This document shows positions 1 to 7,224 of a stretch of DNA of 12,894 nucleotides, in pieces (position 1 is the first letter of the stretch; each line of letters starts with the position of its first letter). Both the position numbers and the translations under genes were made by a program. Below the pieces are notes generated by a model. That model was not told the origin of the DNA and searched no databases. It was given only the letters and a program-made list of their open reading frames with translations. The DNA comes from Gammaproteobacteria bacterium (GTDB lineage Bacteria; Pseudomonadota; Gammaproteobacteria; Ga0077536), in NCBI GenBank assembly GCA_003540955.1, contig DPMX01000038.1, positions 7,524 through 20,417 on the forward strand, in the 5' to 3' direction.

Positions 1-754
1 CTCGTTTTTTTATATCGGCGACCAATTCACGGCCACTTTCAAGTGTGGCAATTGTAATGAAATTGAAATCTACTTCGCGCGCAGAAAACTCCCGGCCATC
101 CTCTGAGTTCCCTGCATTGAGTAGCACAGGGTAGGGTTGCTGTATGGGTTTCGGTGAGAGAAATCCATCCTTGATCGTGAAGTATTTCCCCGCGTGATCG
201 AAGCCCTGCTCAGTCCAAGATCGTTTGACACAGGTGACCCAGTCGCTCGCCATCGCATATCGCTCACTGTGCGGCAGCTGCTCTTTACCGAACATCTCGA
301 TTTCTGGCCGGAACCAACCACAAACGATATTCAATCCGAATCGCCCGTTAGAAATATTATCGATACTTGCTCCTTGTTTTGCGGCGAACAAAGGGTGGGC
401 CGTAGGAGTATGAGATGTAGCGCAAACCATAATGTTTTTCGTATTGCACGCCATCGCCGTCGCCCATGTGTACACTTCTAGGTTATCACCGTTGAACATA
501 GTCGTACCGCCGAAATGCTTCCACCGGCCAACGGGGACAAGCATTTCAAAGCCGAGTCGATCAGCGAGCTTTGCGATTTTGACGTTGTGTTCGTAGGTCG
601 GTTCGAAGCTTGTCTCGGCGTGAGTGATTGTGCAGCCGTTACTGCAATTTGTGCCAAAGATACCAAGTTTTAGCCGATTTTTGTTGTACACCGGCACATG
701 ATCGCGCCGCCACTGCAAGAAGTCGTCGGGGTGGCCCGTATAATCCAAGGTCAA
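1..754 (-). CDS. FMN-dependent monooxygenase, RutA/SsuD-like LLM family (3' end outside window)
   Basis: The frame is open from the left edge back to a triple stop near 805-813 (minus strand) and gives 251 residues without a stop. It is a TIM-barrel flavin monooxygenase of the bacterial luciferase-like family, nearest in style to RutA (pyrimidine ring opening), SsuD and SfnG. Visible markers are LKLGIFGTNCSNG (residues 28-40), PVGRWKHFGG (74-83), HTPTAHPLFAAKQ (115-127), the barrel motif NGRFGLNIVCGW (136-147) followed by RPEIEMFG, and PYPVLLNAGNSEDG (207-220). Such enzymes use FMNH2 and O2 to oxygenate a small substrate in the cytoplasm; the substrate here is unknown. No ATG exists between the upstream stop and the conserved region. 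I chose TTG at 754-752 because GGAAGGA lies 8 nt before it; a GTG at 697 is the alternative. About 110 C-terminal residues should lie outside. It faces away from the lipoprotein gene. The family is firm; RutA function is not claimed. Confidence 0.88.
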   Translation of the reverse strand, partial: MTLDYTGHPDDFLQWRRDHVPVYNKNRLKLGIFGTNCSNGCTITHAETSFEPTYEHNVKIAKLADRLGFEMLVPVGRWKHFGGTTMFNGDNLEVYTWATAMACNTKNIMVCATSHTPTAHPLFAAKQGASIDNISNGRFGLNIVCGWFRPEIEMFGKEQLPHSERYAMASDWVTCVKRSWTEQGFDHAGKYFTIKDGFLSPKPIQQPYPVLLNAGNSEDGREFSAREVDFNFITIATLESGRELVADIKKR

Positions 755-781
755 TATATTATTCCTTCCAGTTTGGGACGA

Positions 782-789
782 ATTATAAT
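782..789. promoter_or_regulatory. Palindromic ATTATAAT, possible -10 element in a divergent region
   Basis: The 144-bp gap between the divergent genes starting at 754 (minus) and 899 (plus) holds ATTATAAT. It is its own reverse complement and so offers a consensus TATAAT on both strands. On the minus strand it lies about 28 nt upstream of the TTG start at 754, a good distance for a -10 box. I could not find a convincing TTGACA-like -35 at 16-18 bp on either strand, so this is only a candidate. Confidence 0.25.
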
Positions 790-898
790 CTATAACCGAT
801 CTGTAGGGTTATTATCAGAGGATACCAATGTGCGGCATTACACCGGTACACTGCGTTTGGGGGCTAATCCTTTCGACCGTTAAAACAAGGAGCTAAAG

Positions 899-1366
899 TT
901 GAAGAAAAAATTCGTCCTCGCGTCGTTTCTGTGCGTCGCCTTCATCGGATGTTCACTGTTGCCTGACTTACCGTTTAAGGGAGTTATGGGCGGAGACGAT
1001 AAGAAACGGGATTCGCTTCCAATCGGACCTGGGAAAAAAAACATTGTCGAAGAAAAAATAGACGAAGATGATATTGAGGTGATTGAAGTCTATATTTCAA
1101 AAGATCATCTTCAGTGTGAAGATGAAAGTGGTAAGACACTTTCAGTTACGGAAAGAATGTTGCAACAGGTCGGAGTCAAGTCGTACTCGTCGGAATGCGG
1201 TGTGATCACCGGAGTTATGCCGCCAGCACTGTGCGGAACGACAACGCTTCGCATTAATGTTCATGGGATCGACGAGCGAAAATTACCCGAGGCTGAGGTG
1301 ATTGGCTTCAAGTCAGTAGAAACCTTTGAGGGCAAGCAAGATTATGAGATTGTCTCGTGTGATTAG
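899..1366 (+). CDS. Small predicted lipoprotein, function unknown
   Basis: A 155-residue protein with a lipoprotein signal peptide: basic start MKKK, hydrophobic stretch 5-17, and a lipobox-like FIGC with Cys18 as the predicted lipidation site. Ser at +2 favours sorting to the outer membrane in a Gram-negative cell. The mature part has an acidic segment (about residues 50-62) and a C-terminal domain with Cys73, Cys100, Cys112 and Cys154, which could form two disulfides in the periplasm. The start is TTG, supported by AAGGAG at 887-892 with a 6-nt spacer. I recognise the style of short gammaproteobacterial lipoproteins (GVITGVMPPALCG, then RINVHGIDERKL) but not a named family, and assign no function. 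It has no co-directional neighbour. FIGC is a slightly weak lipobox, because position -3 is Phe rather than Leu. Confidence 0.82.
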   Translation: MKKKFVLASFLCVAFIGCSLLPDLPFKGVMGGDDKKRDSLPIGPGKKNIVEEKIDEDDIEVIEVYISKDHLQCEDESGKTLSVTERMLQQVGVKSYSSECGVITGVMPPALCGTTTLRINVHGIDERKLPEAEVIGFKSVETFEGKQDYEIVSCD

Positions 1367-1514
1367 TTATCAGAAGCTGACTGCGCGTTGTACCTTTGTT
1401 GGACTCGTCGCCGCTAGGTAACCCGCTACTGTAGATGTTGTTCGTTGAATAAGTAACCTTAAAAAAACGACTAGAGCAGTGCCGATCATAGGGGGAAACA
1501 TTCTTCCGAATGCG

Positions 1515-1898
1515 CTAACCATTATCCTCTCTGGCCTCGCAGGTTTTAGTGCTAATTATCGCGAAAAATCCGAGTGCGATAAGTATGCCGCCGATGATTC
1601 TTAGACTGAAATCTGCGATCGCGAAAAAGATAGAGTAACCGCCGGCCATGAGCATGGAAAGCAATGCAAATGTTTTCACGCGCAACGTTAGACATCGATT
1701 GATCTGCCAATTGTGCAGCATCGGACCGAATGTTGAGTTGTTACGTAACCAGTTGTGCCATTTTTCTGACGAGCGGCCAAAGCAGGCTGCTGCGATCAAT
1801 ACGAAGGGCGTTGTTGGTACCAATGGCAAAAATATCCCAAGGATAGCGAGGGCTAAAAAGAAGAATCCTAGGAACAGGTATAGTCTTCGTATCAGCAT
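1515..1898 (-). CDS. ybaN: YbaN-family (DUF454) inner membrane protein
   Basis: A 127-residue integral membrane protein of the YbaN/DUF454 family, normally about 115-130 residues, so it looks complete. The family signature is clear near the N-terminus: LGIFLPLVPTTPFVLIAAACFGRSS (about residues 20-44) followed by a Trp-rich amphipathic stretch (KWHNWLRNN, 46-54). Hydrophobic segments at about 5-24 and 27-40 form a hairpin around the Pro-rich LPLVPTTP turn, and two more lie at about 76-94 and 99-116. Its molecular role is not established; in some bacteria homologues lie near haem or DNA-metabolism genes, which is not the case here. The ATG at 1898-1896 has no strong Shine-Dalgarno. A small upstream frame on the same strand ends inside this start codon region, which could allow translational coupling if that frame is real. 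It interrupts the catabolic genes and seems unrelated to them. Confidence 0.9.
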   Translation of the reverse strand: MLIRRLYLFLGFFFLALAILGIFLPLVPTTPFVLIAAACFGRSSEKWHNWLRNNSTFGPMLHNWQINRCLTLRVKTFALLSMLMAGGYSIFFAIADFSLRIIGGILIALGFFAIISTKTCEAREDNG

Positions 1899-2107
1899 CG
1901 ATTCAGCTTATTAATTCGGTGGAGCGTCCCGGTGGGATAAGTAAAGGCATATATGGTGTTGAGGGGAGTGGATGGATCTTGGTAGTAATTGACCTTGAGT
2001 TTCCCCGTCGAGGTAGTTTTAGAGGATTTAACCATTTTAGTGGCACTATCATCGATGGCCAGTAAAATGAGTTTAGATAAGATAGGCGATCGCAATGAAG
2101 AGAACAA
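1892..2107 (-). CDS. Doubtful 71-residue ORF upstream of the ybaN-like gene
   Basis: An open frame from TTG 2107 to TGA 1894-1892 would encode 71 residues rich in Ser, Thr and Lys, with no domain, signal peptide or membrane segment that I recognise. An internal ATG (residue 25) would give a 47-residue version. Its stop overlaps the ybaN-like start by 7 nt in ATGCTGA, the arrangement seen in translationally coupled pairs. No clear ribosome site precedes the TTG. It fills most of the 271-bp gap between ybaN and the molybdenum hydroxylase gene, so chance is a real possibility. It may be a real small gene, a decayed fragment, or noise. Confidence 0.22.
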   Translation of the reverse strand: MFSSLRSPILSKLILLAIDDSATKMVKSSKTTSTGKLKVNYYQDPSTPLNTIYAFTYPTGTLHRINKLNRC

Positions 2108-2130
2108 ATTATTTGAAGGCTTGCACTGCG

Positions 2131-2150
2131 ACTAAATCACGGACTTTAGT
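2131..2150. promoter_or_regulatory. Inverted repeat ACTAAA-N8-TTTAGT in the leader of the molybdenum hydroxylase gene
   Basis: Two perfect 6-bp arms, ACTAAA at 2131-2136 and TTTAGT at 2145-2150, flank an 8-nt spacer and end 19 bp before the ATG at 2170. They could be a dimeric regulator site or a weak hairpin in the 5' leader. The gene lacks a recognisable Shine-Dalgarno, so a structure here could matter for translation. A site this short can arise by chance. Confidence 0.28.
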
Positions 2151-2169
2151 GCTTCTAGTTGCTTAAAAA

Positions 2170-4476
2170 ATGACGTTGCCACTCGAGAACTATGGCGCTG
2201 GTAAGTCGCAAAAGCGCGGCGAAGATAACGATCTAGTACGTGGGCGTGGCGTATATACGGATGATGTTGCTTTCTCTGGCGAGGCGTTCGGTGTTGTCGT
2301 TCGGTCACCGCACCCTGCTGCGTCTATTCGTGGTGTCGATCTTAGCCGGGCTGTTGGAATAGATGGTTTGAACGGGATCGTGACGGGGTCAGAGCTGAAG
2401 AAAGAAGGGATTGGCCCAATCCCTTTTATGTCGACTGTTGAAGCTCCGGGCGGTGGGAAGCCGCGCTGCCAGGCGTTGCCAATACTCGCGATCGATGAAG
2501 TAAGGTATGTTGGCCAGCCAGTTGCCTTTGTTGTAGCAAAAAACCGAAATCTTGCTCGCGACATTGCCGAGAATATTGAAGTTGAATATGTAGAGCGAGA
2601 ACACGTTATCGACCTCCGGCGGGCTGTCGACGATATAGTACACGTGGATGGTGTAACTGGTAATGTCGTCGCAGAATATCGCCTCGGTGATCCAGCGCAG
2701 TGCGATGCCGGGATGATGCGGGCCTCCCATAGGGTGAGTCTAAATGTTACCAACAATCGTGTTATACCTAATCCTCTTGAGCCTCGGGTCGCGATTGGGC
2801 TTTATGATAACGCTGCAGAGCAGTGGACTTTATTTTGCGGCAATCAAGGTCCACACCTCACACGAGATATCCTAGCCAACGATGTGTTTGGTGTTGATCC
2901 TGATCGTATAAGGATCTGCGTAAAGCGAATCGGCGGCGGATTTGGTTCTAAGATTACACCGAGTATAGAAGATGTCTTGGTTCTATATGCTGCGCGAAAA
3001 TTCTCGGTACCCGTTAGATGGCGTGCTGACCGCAGCGAGTCTTTTCTATCGGACTACCATGCGCGCGACCATCGGGCACAGGTCACACTTGGTTTCGACG
3101 AGAACTTTCGAATTACAGCCATGCGCGTTGAAGACTTAGGTAACTTGGGTGCCTACCCGAGTCCATTTGGAATTCCGATTGCGACTTCAACTGGGAATCG
3201 CATAGTTAACGGTGTATACGATATACCAGTCGTAGACCTGACGGTGAAAATGGTATTAACCCATACGGTCCCAACTGGGCCTTACCGTGGTGCCGGCAGA
3301 CCAGAGGTAGTACATCGTCTTGAATGCGCGCTTGAACAAGCGTCTGTAGATTTCGGAATCGACGCCGCGGAGCTGCGTCGGCGGAATTTCATTCGCCGGA
3401 CCTCGATACCGTACACGACGCCTTCCGGTCTGATCTACGATAGCGGCAACTTTCCTCTCTTGTTAGAGCAAGCTTTAAAAGTGTCCGACTGGGATGGTTT
3501 CGCGGTGCGTAAAGTTGCCTCCTACGCACGTGGATTAATCCGTGGTCGTGGACTTGCCTGCCATATTGATTCGACTAGTGGAATTATACCCTCGGAAATT
3601 GTCGAGGTGGTAGTAGACGCAAACGGTAGATGTGAGTTTCGATCAGGGACGCAGGAAATGGGCCAAGGATTGCATCATACCTATGTGACGATTGCAGCTG
3701 CTGCGTTAGGGCTCTCCCAAGAATCGATTAATGTCGTCCAAGGAGATACCTCATTGGTAAAGTCTGGAGTCGGGAGCTACGGTTCACGCTCTTTGTATGT
3801 TGGCGGCGCAGCGCTTGCGATGGCGGCCGAGGCACTTATCGAACATGTCCGAGGACTCGGTGCGGAACTCTTAGAAGTGACAGAGAACGAGGGCGAGGTT
3901 CGATATGAAAAAGGCATTGTCATGACGGCTGATGGGAGCAGACAAGTAAGTCTGAGCGAAATTGCGGCTTCCCGGAACTCTAGGGTGATTAATGTCGAGG
4001 CTAAGGCTGAGGCGCCATTCTGCTTCCCGAATGGCTGTTACGTGTGTGAGGTTGACATAGATAGCGCAACAGGGAGAGTGAGTATTGATCGATTTACGGC
4101 CGTAGATGATGTCGGCCGTGTGTTCAACCCCATGATTGTGCACGGTCAAGTGCATGGTGGACTTGCCCAGGGAATCGGACAGGCGCTCCTTGAGCATGCC
4201 CAGTACGATATTGATTCCGGTCAACTCATAACTGGCTCTCTTTTGGATTACGCATTGCCGCGCGCAAGTGACGTTCCGAGTTTTGAGGCGCTACTGGATC
4301 AATCGGAGCCAGCGGTGACCAATCTGCTCGGGGTAAAAGGCGCTGGTGAAAGTGGGGCGGTTGGCGGGCCGCCTGCAGTAGTGGCCGCAATTGCTGATGC
4401 GTTACCGGGATGCTCGATTAAAGATTTAGAAATGCCAGTGACAGCTGAGAAGCTGTGGGGCCTGCTTGCGACCTAG
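2170..4476 (+). CDS. Molybdenum hydroxylase large subunit, CoxL/xanthine dehydrogenase family (form II-like)
   Basis: A 768-residue protein, full length for the molybdopterin-binding subunit of the CoxL/xanthine dehydrogenase/aldehyde oxidase family. The N-terminal a/b-hammerhead domain (about 20-150) starts with RGRGVYTDD. Then come the Mo-cofactor motifs GGGFGSK (255-261), PYRGAGR (371-377), GVGSYGSR (533-540) and KGAGESG (723-729), whose Glu727 fits the catalytic base. True aerobic CO dehydrogenase carries AYxCSFR at the active-site loop. Here it is PYRGAGR, the form II pattern, so a CO oxidase role is unlikely and hydroxylation of an aldehyde or N-heterocycle is more plausible. The enzyme normally works with a [2Fe-2S] subunit and an FAD subunit; neither is encoded nearby. 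The ATG at 2170 is preceded directly by an in-frame TAA (2164-2166), so the start cannot lie upstream; it has no clear Shine-Dalgarno. Its stop is 2 bp from that of the opposing LLM gene. Confidence 0.93.
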   Translation: MTLPLENYGAGKSQKRGEDNDLVRGRGVYTDDVAFSGEAFGVVVRSPHPAASIRGVDLSRAVGIDGLNGIVTGSELKKEGIGPIPFMSTVEAPGGGKPRCQALPILAIDEVRYVGQPVAFVVAKNRNLARDIAENIEVEYVEREHVIDLRRAVDDIVHVDGVTGNVVAEYRLGDPAQCDAGMMRASHRVSLNVTNNRVIPNPLEPRVAIGLYDNAAEQWTLFCGNQGPHLTRDILANDVFGVDPDRIRICVKRIGGGFGSKITPSIEDVLVLYAARKFSVPVRWRADRSESFLSDYHARDHRAQVTLGFDENFRITAMRVEDLGNLGAYPSPFGIPIATSTGNRIVNGVYDIPVVDLTVKMVLTHTVPTGPYRGAGRPEVVHRLECALEQASVDFGIDAAELRRRNFIRRTSIPYTTPSGLIYDSGNFPLLLEQALKVSDWDGFAVRKVASYARGLIRGRGLACHIDSTSGIIPSEIVEVVVDANGRCEFRSGTQEMGQGLHHTYVTIAAAALGLSQESINVVQGDTSLVKSGVGSYGSRSLYVGGAALAMAAEALIEHVRGLGAELLEVTENEGEVRYEKGIVMTADGSRQVSLSEIAASRNSRVINVEAKAEAPFCFPNGCYVCEVDIDSATGRVSIDRFTAVDDVGRVFNPMIVHGQVHGGLAQGIGQALLEHAQYDIDSGQLITGSLLDYALPRASDVPSFEALLDQSEPAVTNLLGVKGAGESGAVGGPPAVVAAIADALPGCSIKDLEMPVTAEKLWGLLAT

Positions 4477-4478
4477 AC

Positions 4479-5459
4479 CTAGGAATTGAATGCAGGCATC
4501 ACCTCCCTTGCGAATAGCTCGCGCGTTTCGATTGATGTCCCGGCGAAGATATAATAAGTAATGCCAGTCTCTTCAATGCGCCGCATAAGTTCGGATTTTA
4601 CTTCGTCAGGAGTGCCAAGCAGCGCAACTGGCGATCTCTGGGCACTTTCATAATCGCTGAATCCGAGTCGCATTGCTTGATTGCGAAGGGCTGGATCGTC
4701 CGTGTTGTTCGATAGCGCCAGGAACGCGAGGCCCCCAAGTTCGATCTCCGCCGGGTCACGATCAATATCACGGCAGTTTTGATGCAATTCGGTGATGCGA
4801 CTCTTTAAGGTCGCCATGTTGAATTTGACGGTTGCAATCGGATCATTGATGAAATCCTTGTTTTGCCCTGTTGGTGGAATGAGATTGATGATGTTCGCCT
4901 CACGTGCTGCTATCTTCAGCAAGCCGGTGCCAGAGCCACCGAGCATGATCGGCGGGTACGGCTTTTGTACCGACCGTGGATTATTGTAGGCATGATGTAC
5001 GTTATAGTGTTTGCCGCTAAATGAAGGTTCTTCTTCGGTCCACATCGCTTTGAGAACTTGTATGGTTTCATCTAGCTCTTCTAGGCGTTGTTTTAGCGGT
5101 GGAAACGGGTAGTCGTGCGCTTCGTACTCCGGCCCCTGCCAGCCTGCGCCTAGTCCGCATATGAAACGACCTTGCGTCGCGATATCAATAGATGTTGAGA
5201 TCTTCGCGAGCAAGGCAGGGCTGCGGAAAGAGTGTGCGATCACCGCGGGCACGAGCTTAATTGTCTTCGTTACAGCGCCCATAGCGGTTAGGATCGTGAA
5301 GCACTCTAATTGCGGAAACTCCGGCGAACCTAAGGGTGAATAGAAATGATCGTTATGAGAAACGGAATAATAACCTTGAGTTTCTGCCAGTTGCGCAGCT
5401 TCCATGCCCTCCCTGACATCTGCAGGGAGTATAAATAGACCAAATTTTACGTCATGCAT
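4479..5459 (-). CDS. LLM-class flavin/F420-type oxidoreductase
   Basis: A 326-residue TIM-barrel oxidoreductase of the luciferase-like family, close in length to the F420-dependent methylene-tetrahydromethanopterin reductase-like branch. The first strand is VKFGLFILP (4-12). The barrel motif GRFICGLGAGWQGPEYEAHDYPFPP (97-121) is typical of LLM enzymes annotated as F420-dependent, and PYPPIMLGGSG (167-177) is the usual phosphate-binding region. The cofactor cannot be fixed from sequence, and in a proteobacterial host FMN is as likely as F420. AAGGA lies 7 nt before the ATG at 5459, which supports the start. It is divergent from the methyltransferase gene at 5532 (72-bp shared upstream region) and convergent with the molybdenum hydroxylase gene. 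It is clearly of a different subfamily from the other two LLM genes in the window, so it is not a recent tandem duplicate. The substrate is unknown. Confidence 0.92.
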   Translation of the reverse strand: MHDVKFGLFILPADVREGMEAAQLAETQGYYSVSHNDHFYSPLGSPEFPQLECFTILTAMGAVTKTIKLVPAVIAHSFRSPALLAKISTSIDIATQGRFICGLGAGWQGPEYEAHDYPFPPLKQRLEELDETIQVLKAMWTEEEPSFSGKHYNVHHAYNNPRSVQKPYPPIMLGGSGTGLLKIAAREANIINLIPPTGQNKDFINDPIATVKFNMATLKSRITELHQNCRDIDRDPAEIELGGLAFLALSNNTDDPALRNQAMRLGFSDYESAQRSPVALLGTPDEVKSELMRRIEETGITYYIFAGTSIETRELFAREVMPAFNS

Positions 5460-5531
5460 TTAGTTATCCTTGTAATATCCGTAGCGCGGTCAATCATACG
5501 CTAACGTAGTCCCAATTAAGAGGCCAGTGTA

Positions 5532-6272
5532 ATGACAACGAATTACGATTACATCGCGGATAAATACAAAGAATCAAAGCTTGAAGGTTGGCGAACGTAC
5601 ATTGAGCAATATACATTGCTACAGATCCTAGGCGATATTTCCGGGAAGTCGGCACTCGATTATGCGTGTGGCGAGGGTCATTACACGCGAGTATTGCGTC
5701 GATTGGGCGCGGAGTCCGTGCTAGGCGTTGATCTGTCACAAAGTATGATCGATCTCGCTAAGGCCGAGGAAAGTCGTAGCCCGCTAGGAATAAGATACCT
5801 ACAAGGCGATGCGCGTTTTACTGCATTGACTGAATCGTCCGATATCGTATTTGCCGCCTACCTATTGAACTACGCAAAGAGCCCCCAGGAATTGCTTGAG
5901 ATGGCTCAAGCTGTTTCAAGTAATTTGAGATCGGGCGGTCGGTTTGTCTCAGTAAATAACAATCCAGATGATCCGCCTAGTAACTTTTTGGTGGGAAGAC
6001 CTTATGGTTTCACTAAACACCTGGAGGGGCATTTAGTCGAGGGCGCACCGATCGTTTTTAGGTTTCATTTGTCTGAGGGTTCGTTTGACGTTACCAATTA
6101 TCACATGGAGAAAGCGACTGTGGAGGCGGCACTTTTTGAGTCTGGGCTTCGGGAAATTCGCTGGCATGAGCCCGCCGTCTCCCCAGAAGGGTTGCGACTT
6201 AAAAAGGCAGAACACTGGGCGCCATTTTTAGCTAGGCCACCAGTTGCTTTTTTCGAATGCACTAAGCTGTGA
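5532..6272 (+). CDS. Class I SAM-dependent methyltransferase, ToxA (toxoflavin synthase)-like
   Basis: A 246-residue class I methyltransferase. Motif I is ALDYACGEGHY (41-51), the acidic end of strand 2 is in GVDLSQSM (65-72), GDARF (92-96) marks the adenine side, and AAYLLNYAKS (108-117) is motif IV. The N-terminus YDYIADKYKESKLEGWRTYIE, the LLNYA motif and a C-terminus ending in PPVAFFECTKL resemble the family annotated as toxoflavin synthase (ToxA), an N-methyltransferase acting on an azapteridine in Burkholderia. Homologues of this type are widespread outside toxoflavin producers, and no other tox biosynthesis gene is seen here, so only the family is claimed. AAGAGG at 5518-5523, 8 nt before the ATG, supports the start. 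It shares a 72-bp divergent upstream region with the LLM gene and converges on the glycosyltransferase gene. The 97-bp gap before that gene holds no clear terminator hairpin. Confidence 0.88.
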   Translation: MTTNYDYIADKYKESKLEGWRTYIEQYTLLQILGDISGKSALDYACGEGHYTRVLRRLGAESVLGVDLSQSMIDLAKAEESRSPLGIRYLQGDARFTALTESSDIVFAAYLLNYAKSPQELLEMAQAVSSNLRSGGRFVSVNNNPDDPPSNFLVGRPYGFTKHLEGHLVEGAPIVFRFHLSEGSFDVTNYHMEKATVEAALFESGLREIRWHEPAVSPEGLRLKKAEHWAPFLARPPVAFFECTKL

Positions 6273-6369
6273 TCTCACGTGTCATCCAAAAATCGCAGCT
6301 ACTTTATTCTAAATTGATTGTATCGCTGAAGTTGGAGGGTGTTGCTGGATTGGTCCGAGAAATATGTAA

Positions 6370-7224
6370 CTAATAGCGTTTTTTCTTACCGCTTTCGCGT
6401 TCTGGTGATTCACGCTCCCCTATGAATTCATGGAAGCAGTTGGGCGCATGTCCGATGTCAAGCGCTTGGTACCCTCGATGGCTTAAATCATAGGCTAGCA
6501 CTGTAGCGGTTGGTCCCAGAGAAAGCAGAAATAGGTGGCGGTCACTAAATTGTAGGCAGGCTGTCAGTAAACAGTCGTATCGCGAAAAAGCGTGCGCCGA
6601 TAGACCGTATATGTGATCTACAGACCGGACATTGTCGAATAAACGAGGGTCCATACTAAATGCGCTACCTCGGCCAGTTACCACAACAACATCGCGCTTG
6701 TGCCATAGTCGTTTTATTTCCGCAACCCCCAATTCTTGAAATGCCTGAGTTCGGGAAATCATTGCATTGGCGTATATGCGGTCTGACGAGGTGTGTTCGA
6801 TGAGCGTGCGACCAATTTGTGCGAAACAACTGTCGGCGTATGTAAACTGCCTGTAATTGGTAATCTGATCAAGATTTAGTGCTTTATATGGTTGAAACCC
6901 TATTAGGCAGTTGTAGGGATCCGCGCCGAGCACCTCGAGTAACCGATTTTGTAGGCTGGTCGAATGTTTCTGAAAAGGGATACTATTGCCTGCAATGCAT
7001 TCGAATTCTCCGTCGCCGATGCGGGAGATCGAAACTCGGCGATCGCATATATAGTTGATCGTATCCGCCATAGACATCACTCCAGAAAGGTTCACGGCAA
7101 CTCGCCGGAGTATTGTCTTGCACATCTCGATATCATCGAAACCACCTCTCAGAATGCGCCGCACCCGTTTTTTTGGATGCAGCATTGTTAGCAGAGTTTT
7201 CTTGAGGTTGTACATGGAGTTCAT
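6370..7224 (-). CDS. GT-D fold (DUF1792-like) glycosyltransferase
   Basis: A 284-residue protein that matches the DUF1792/GT-D glycosyltransferase family in its key segments. SISRIGDGEFECI (65-77) carries the Asp71-Gly-Glu73 metal-binding DxE motif described for this fold. VVVVTGRGSAF (179-189) and FLLSLGPTATVLAYDL (232-247), followed by GYQALDIGH (251-259), form the family's C-terminal signature. Such enzymes transfer a sugar from a nucleotide sugar, and are known from streptococcal adhesin glycosylation and surface polysaccharide loci. No other glycan gene is present, so this is an isolated member among redox genes. The N-terminal ~45 residues are basic and not obviously part of the domain; the tail (GKKKRY) is strongly basic. 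An AAGG lies only 1-2 nt before the ATG at 7224 but 10 nt before the ATG at 7215 (residue 4), so the true start may be Met4. The acceptor is unknown. Confidence 0.83.
   Translation of the reverse strand: MNSMYNLKKTLLTMLHPKKRVRRILRGGFDDIEMCKTILRRVAVNLSGVMSMADTINYICDRRVSISRIGDGEFECIAGNSIPFQKHSTSLQNRLLEVLGADPYNCLIGFQPYKALNLDQITNYRQFTYADSCFAQIGRTLIEHTSSDRIYANAMISRTQAFQELGVAEIKRLWHKRDVVVVTGRGSAFSMDPRLFDNVRSVDHIYGLSAHAFSRYDCLLTACLQFSDRHLFLLSLGPTATVLAYDLSHRGYQALDIGHAPNCFHEFIGERESPERESGKKKRY

Noticed and set aside
194..481. Plus-strand frame of 95 residues at the left edge
   Set aside because: It lies opposite the RutA/SsuD-like gene, whose protein shows clear family motifs; this frame is its shadow.
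2190..2756. Minus-strand frame of 188 residues within the Mo hydroxylase gene
   Set aside because: It is antisense to conserved N-terminal domain sequence, and its Ser/Thr/Arg-rich composition shows no domain.
2170..4476. Aerobic CO dehydrogenase large subunit (form I CoxL)
   Set aside because: The active-site loop reads PYRGAGR instead of AYxCSFR, and no CoxM or CoxS gene is adjacent.
5532..6272. A toxoflavin biosynthesis cluster
   Set aside because: Only one ToxA-like methyltransferase is present; no other azapteridine biosynthesis gene was seen, and this methyltransferase family occurs widely outside such clusters.
6273..6369. Rho-independent terminator between the convergent methyltransferase and glycosyltransferase genes
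   Set aside because: No GC-rich stem followed by a T-run was found on either strand in this gap.
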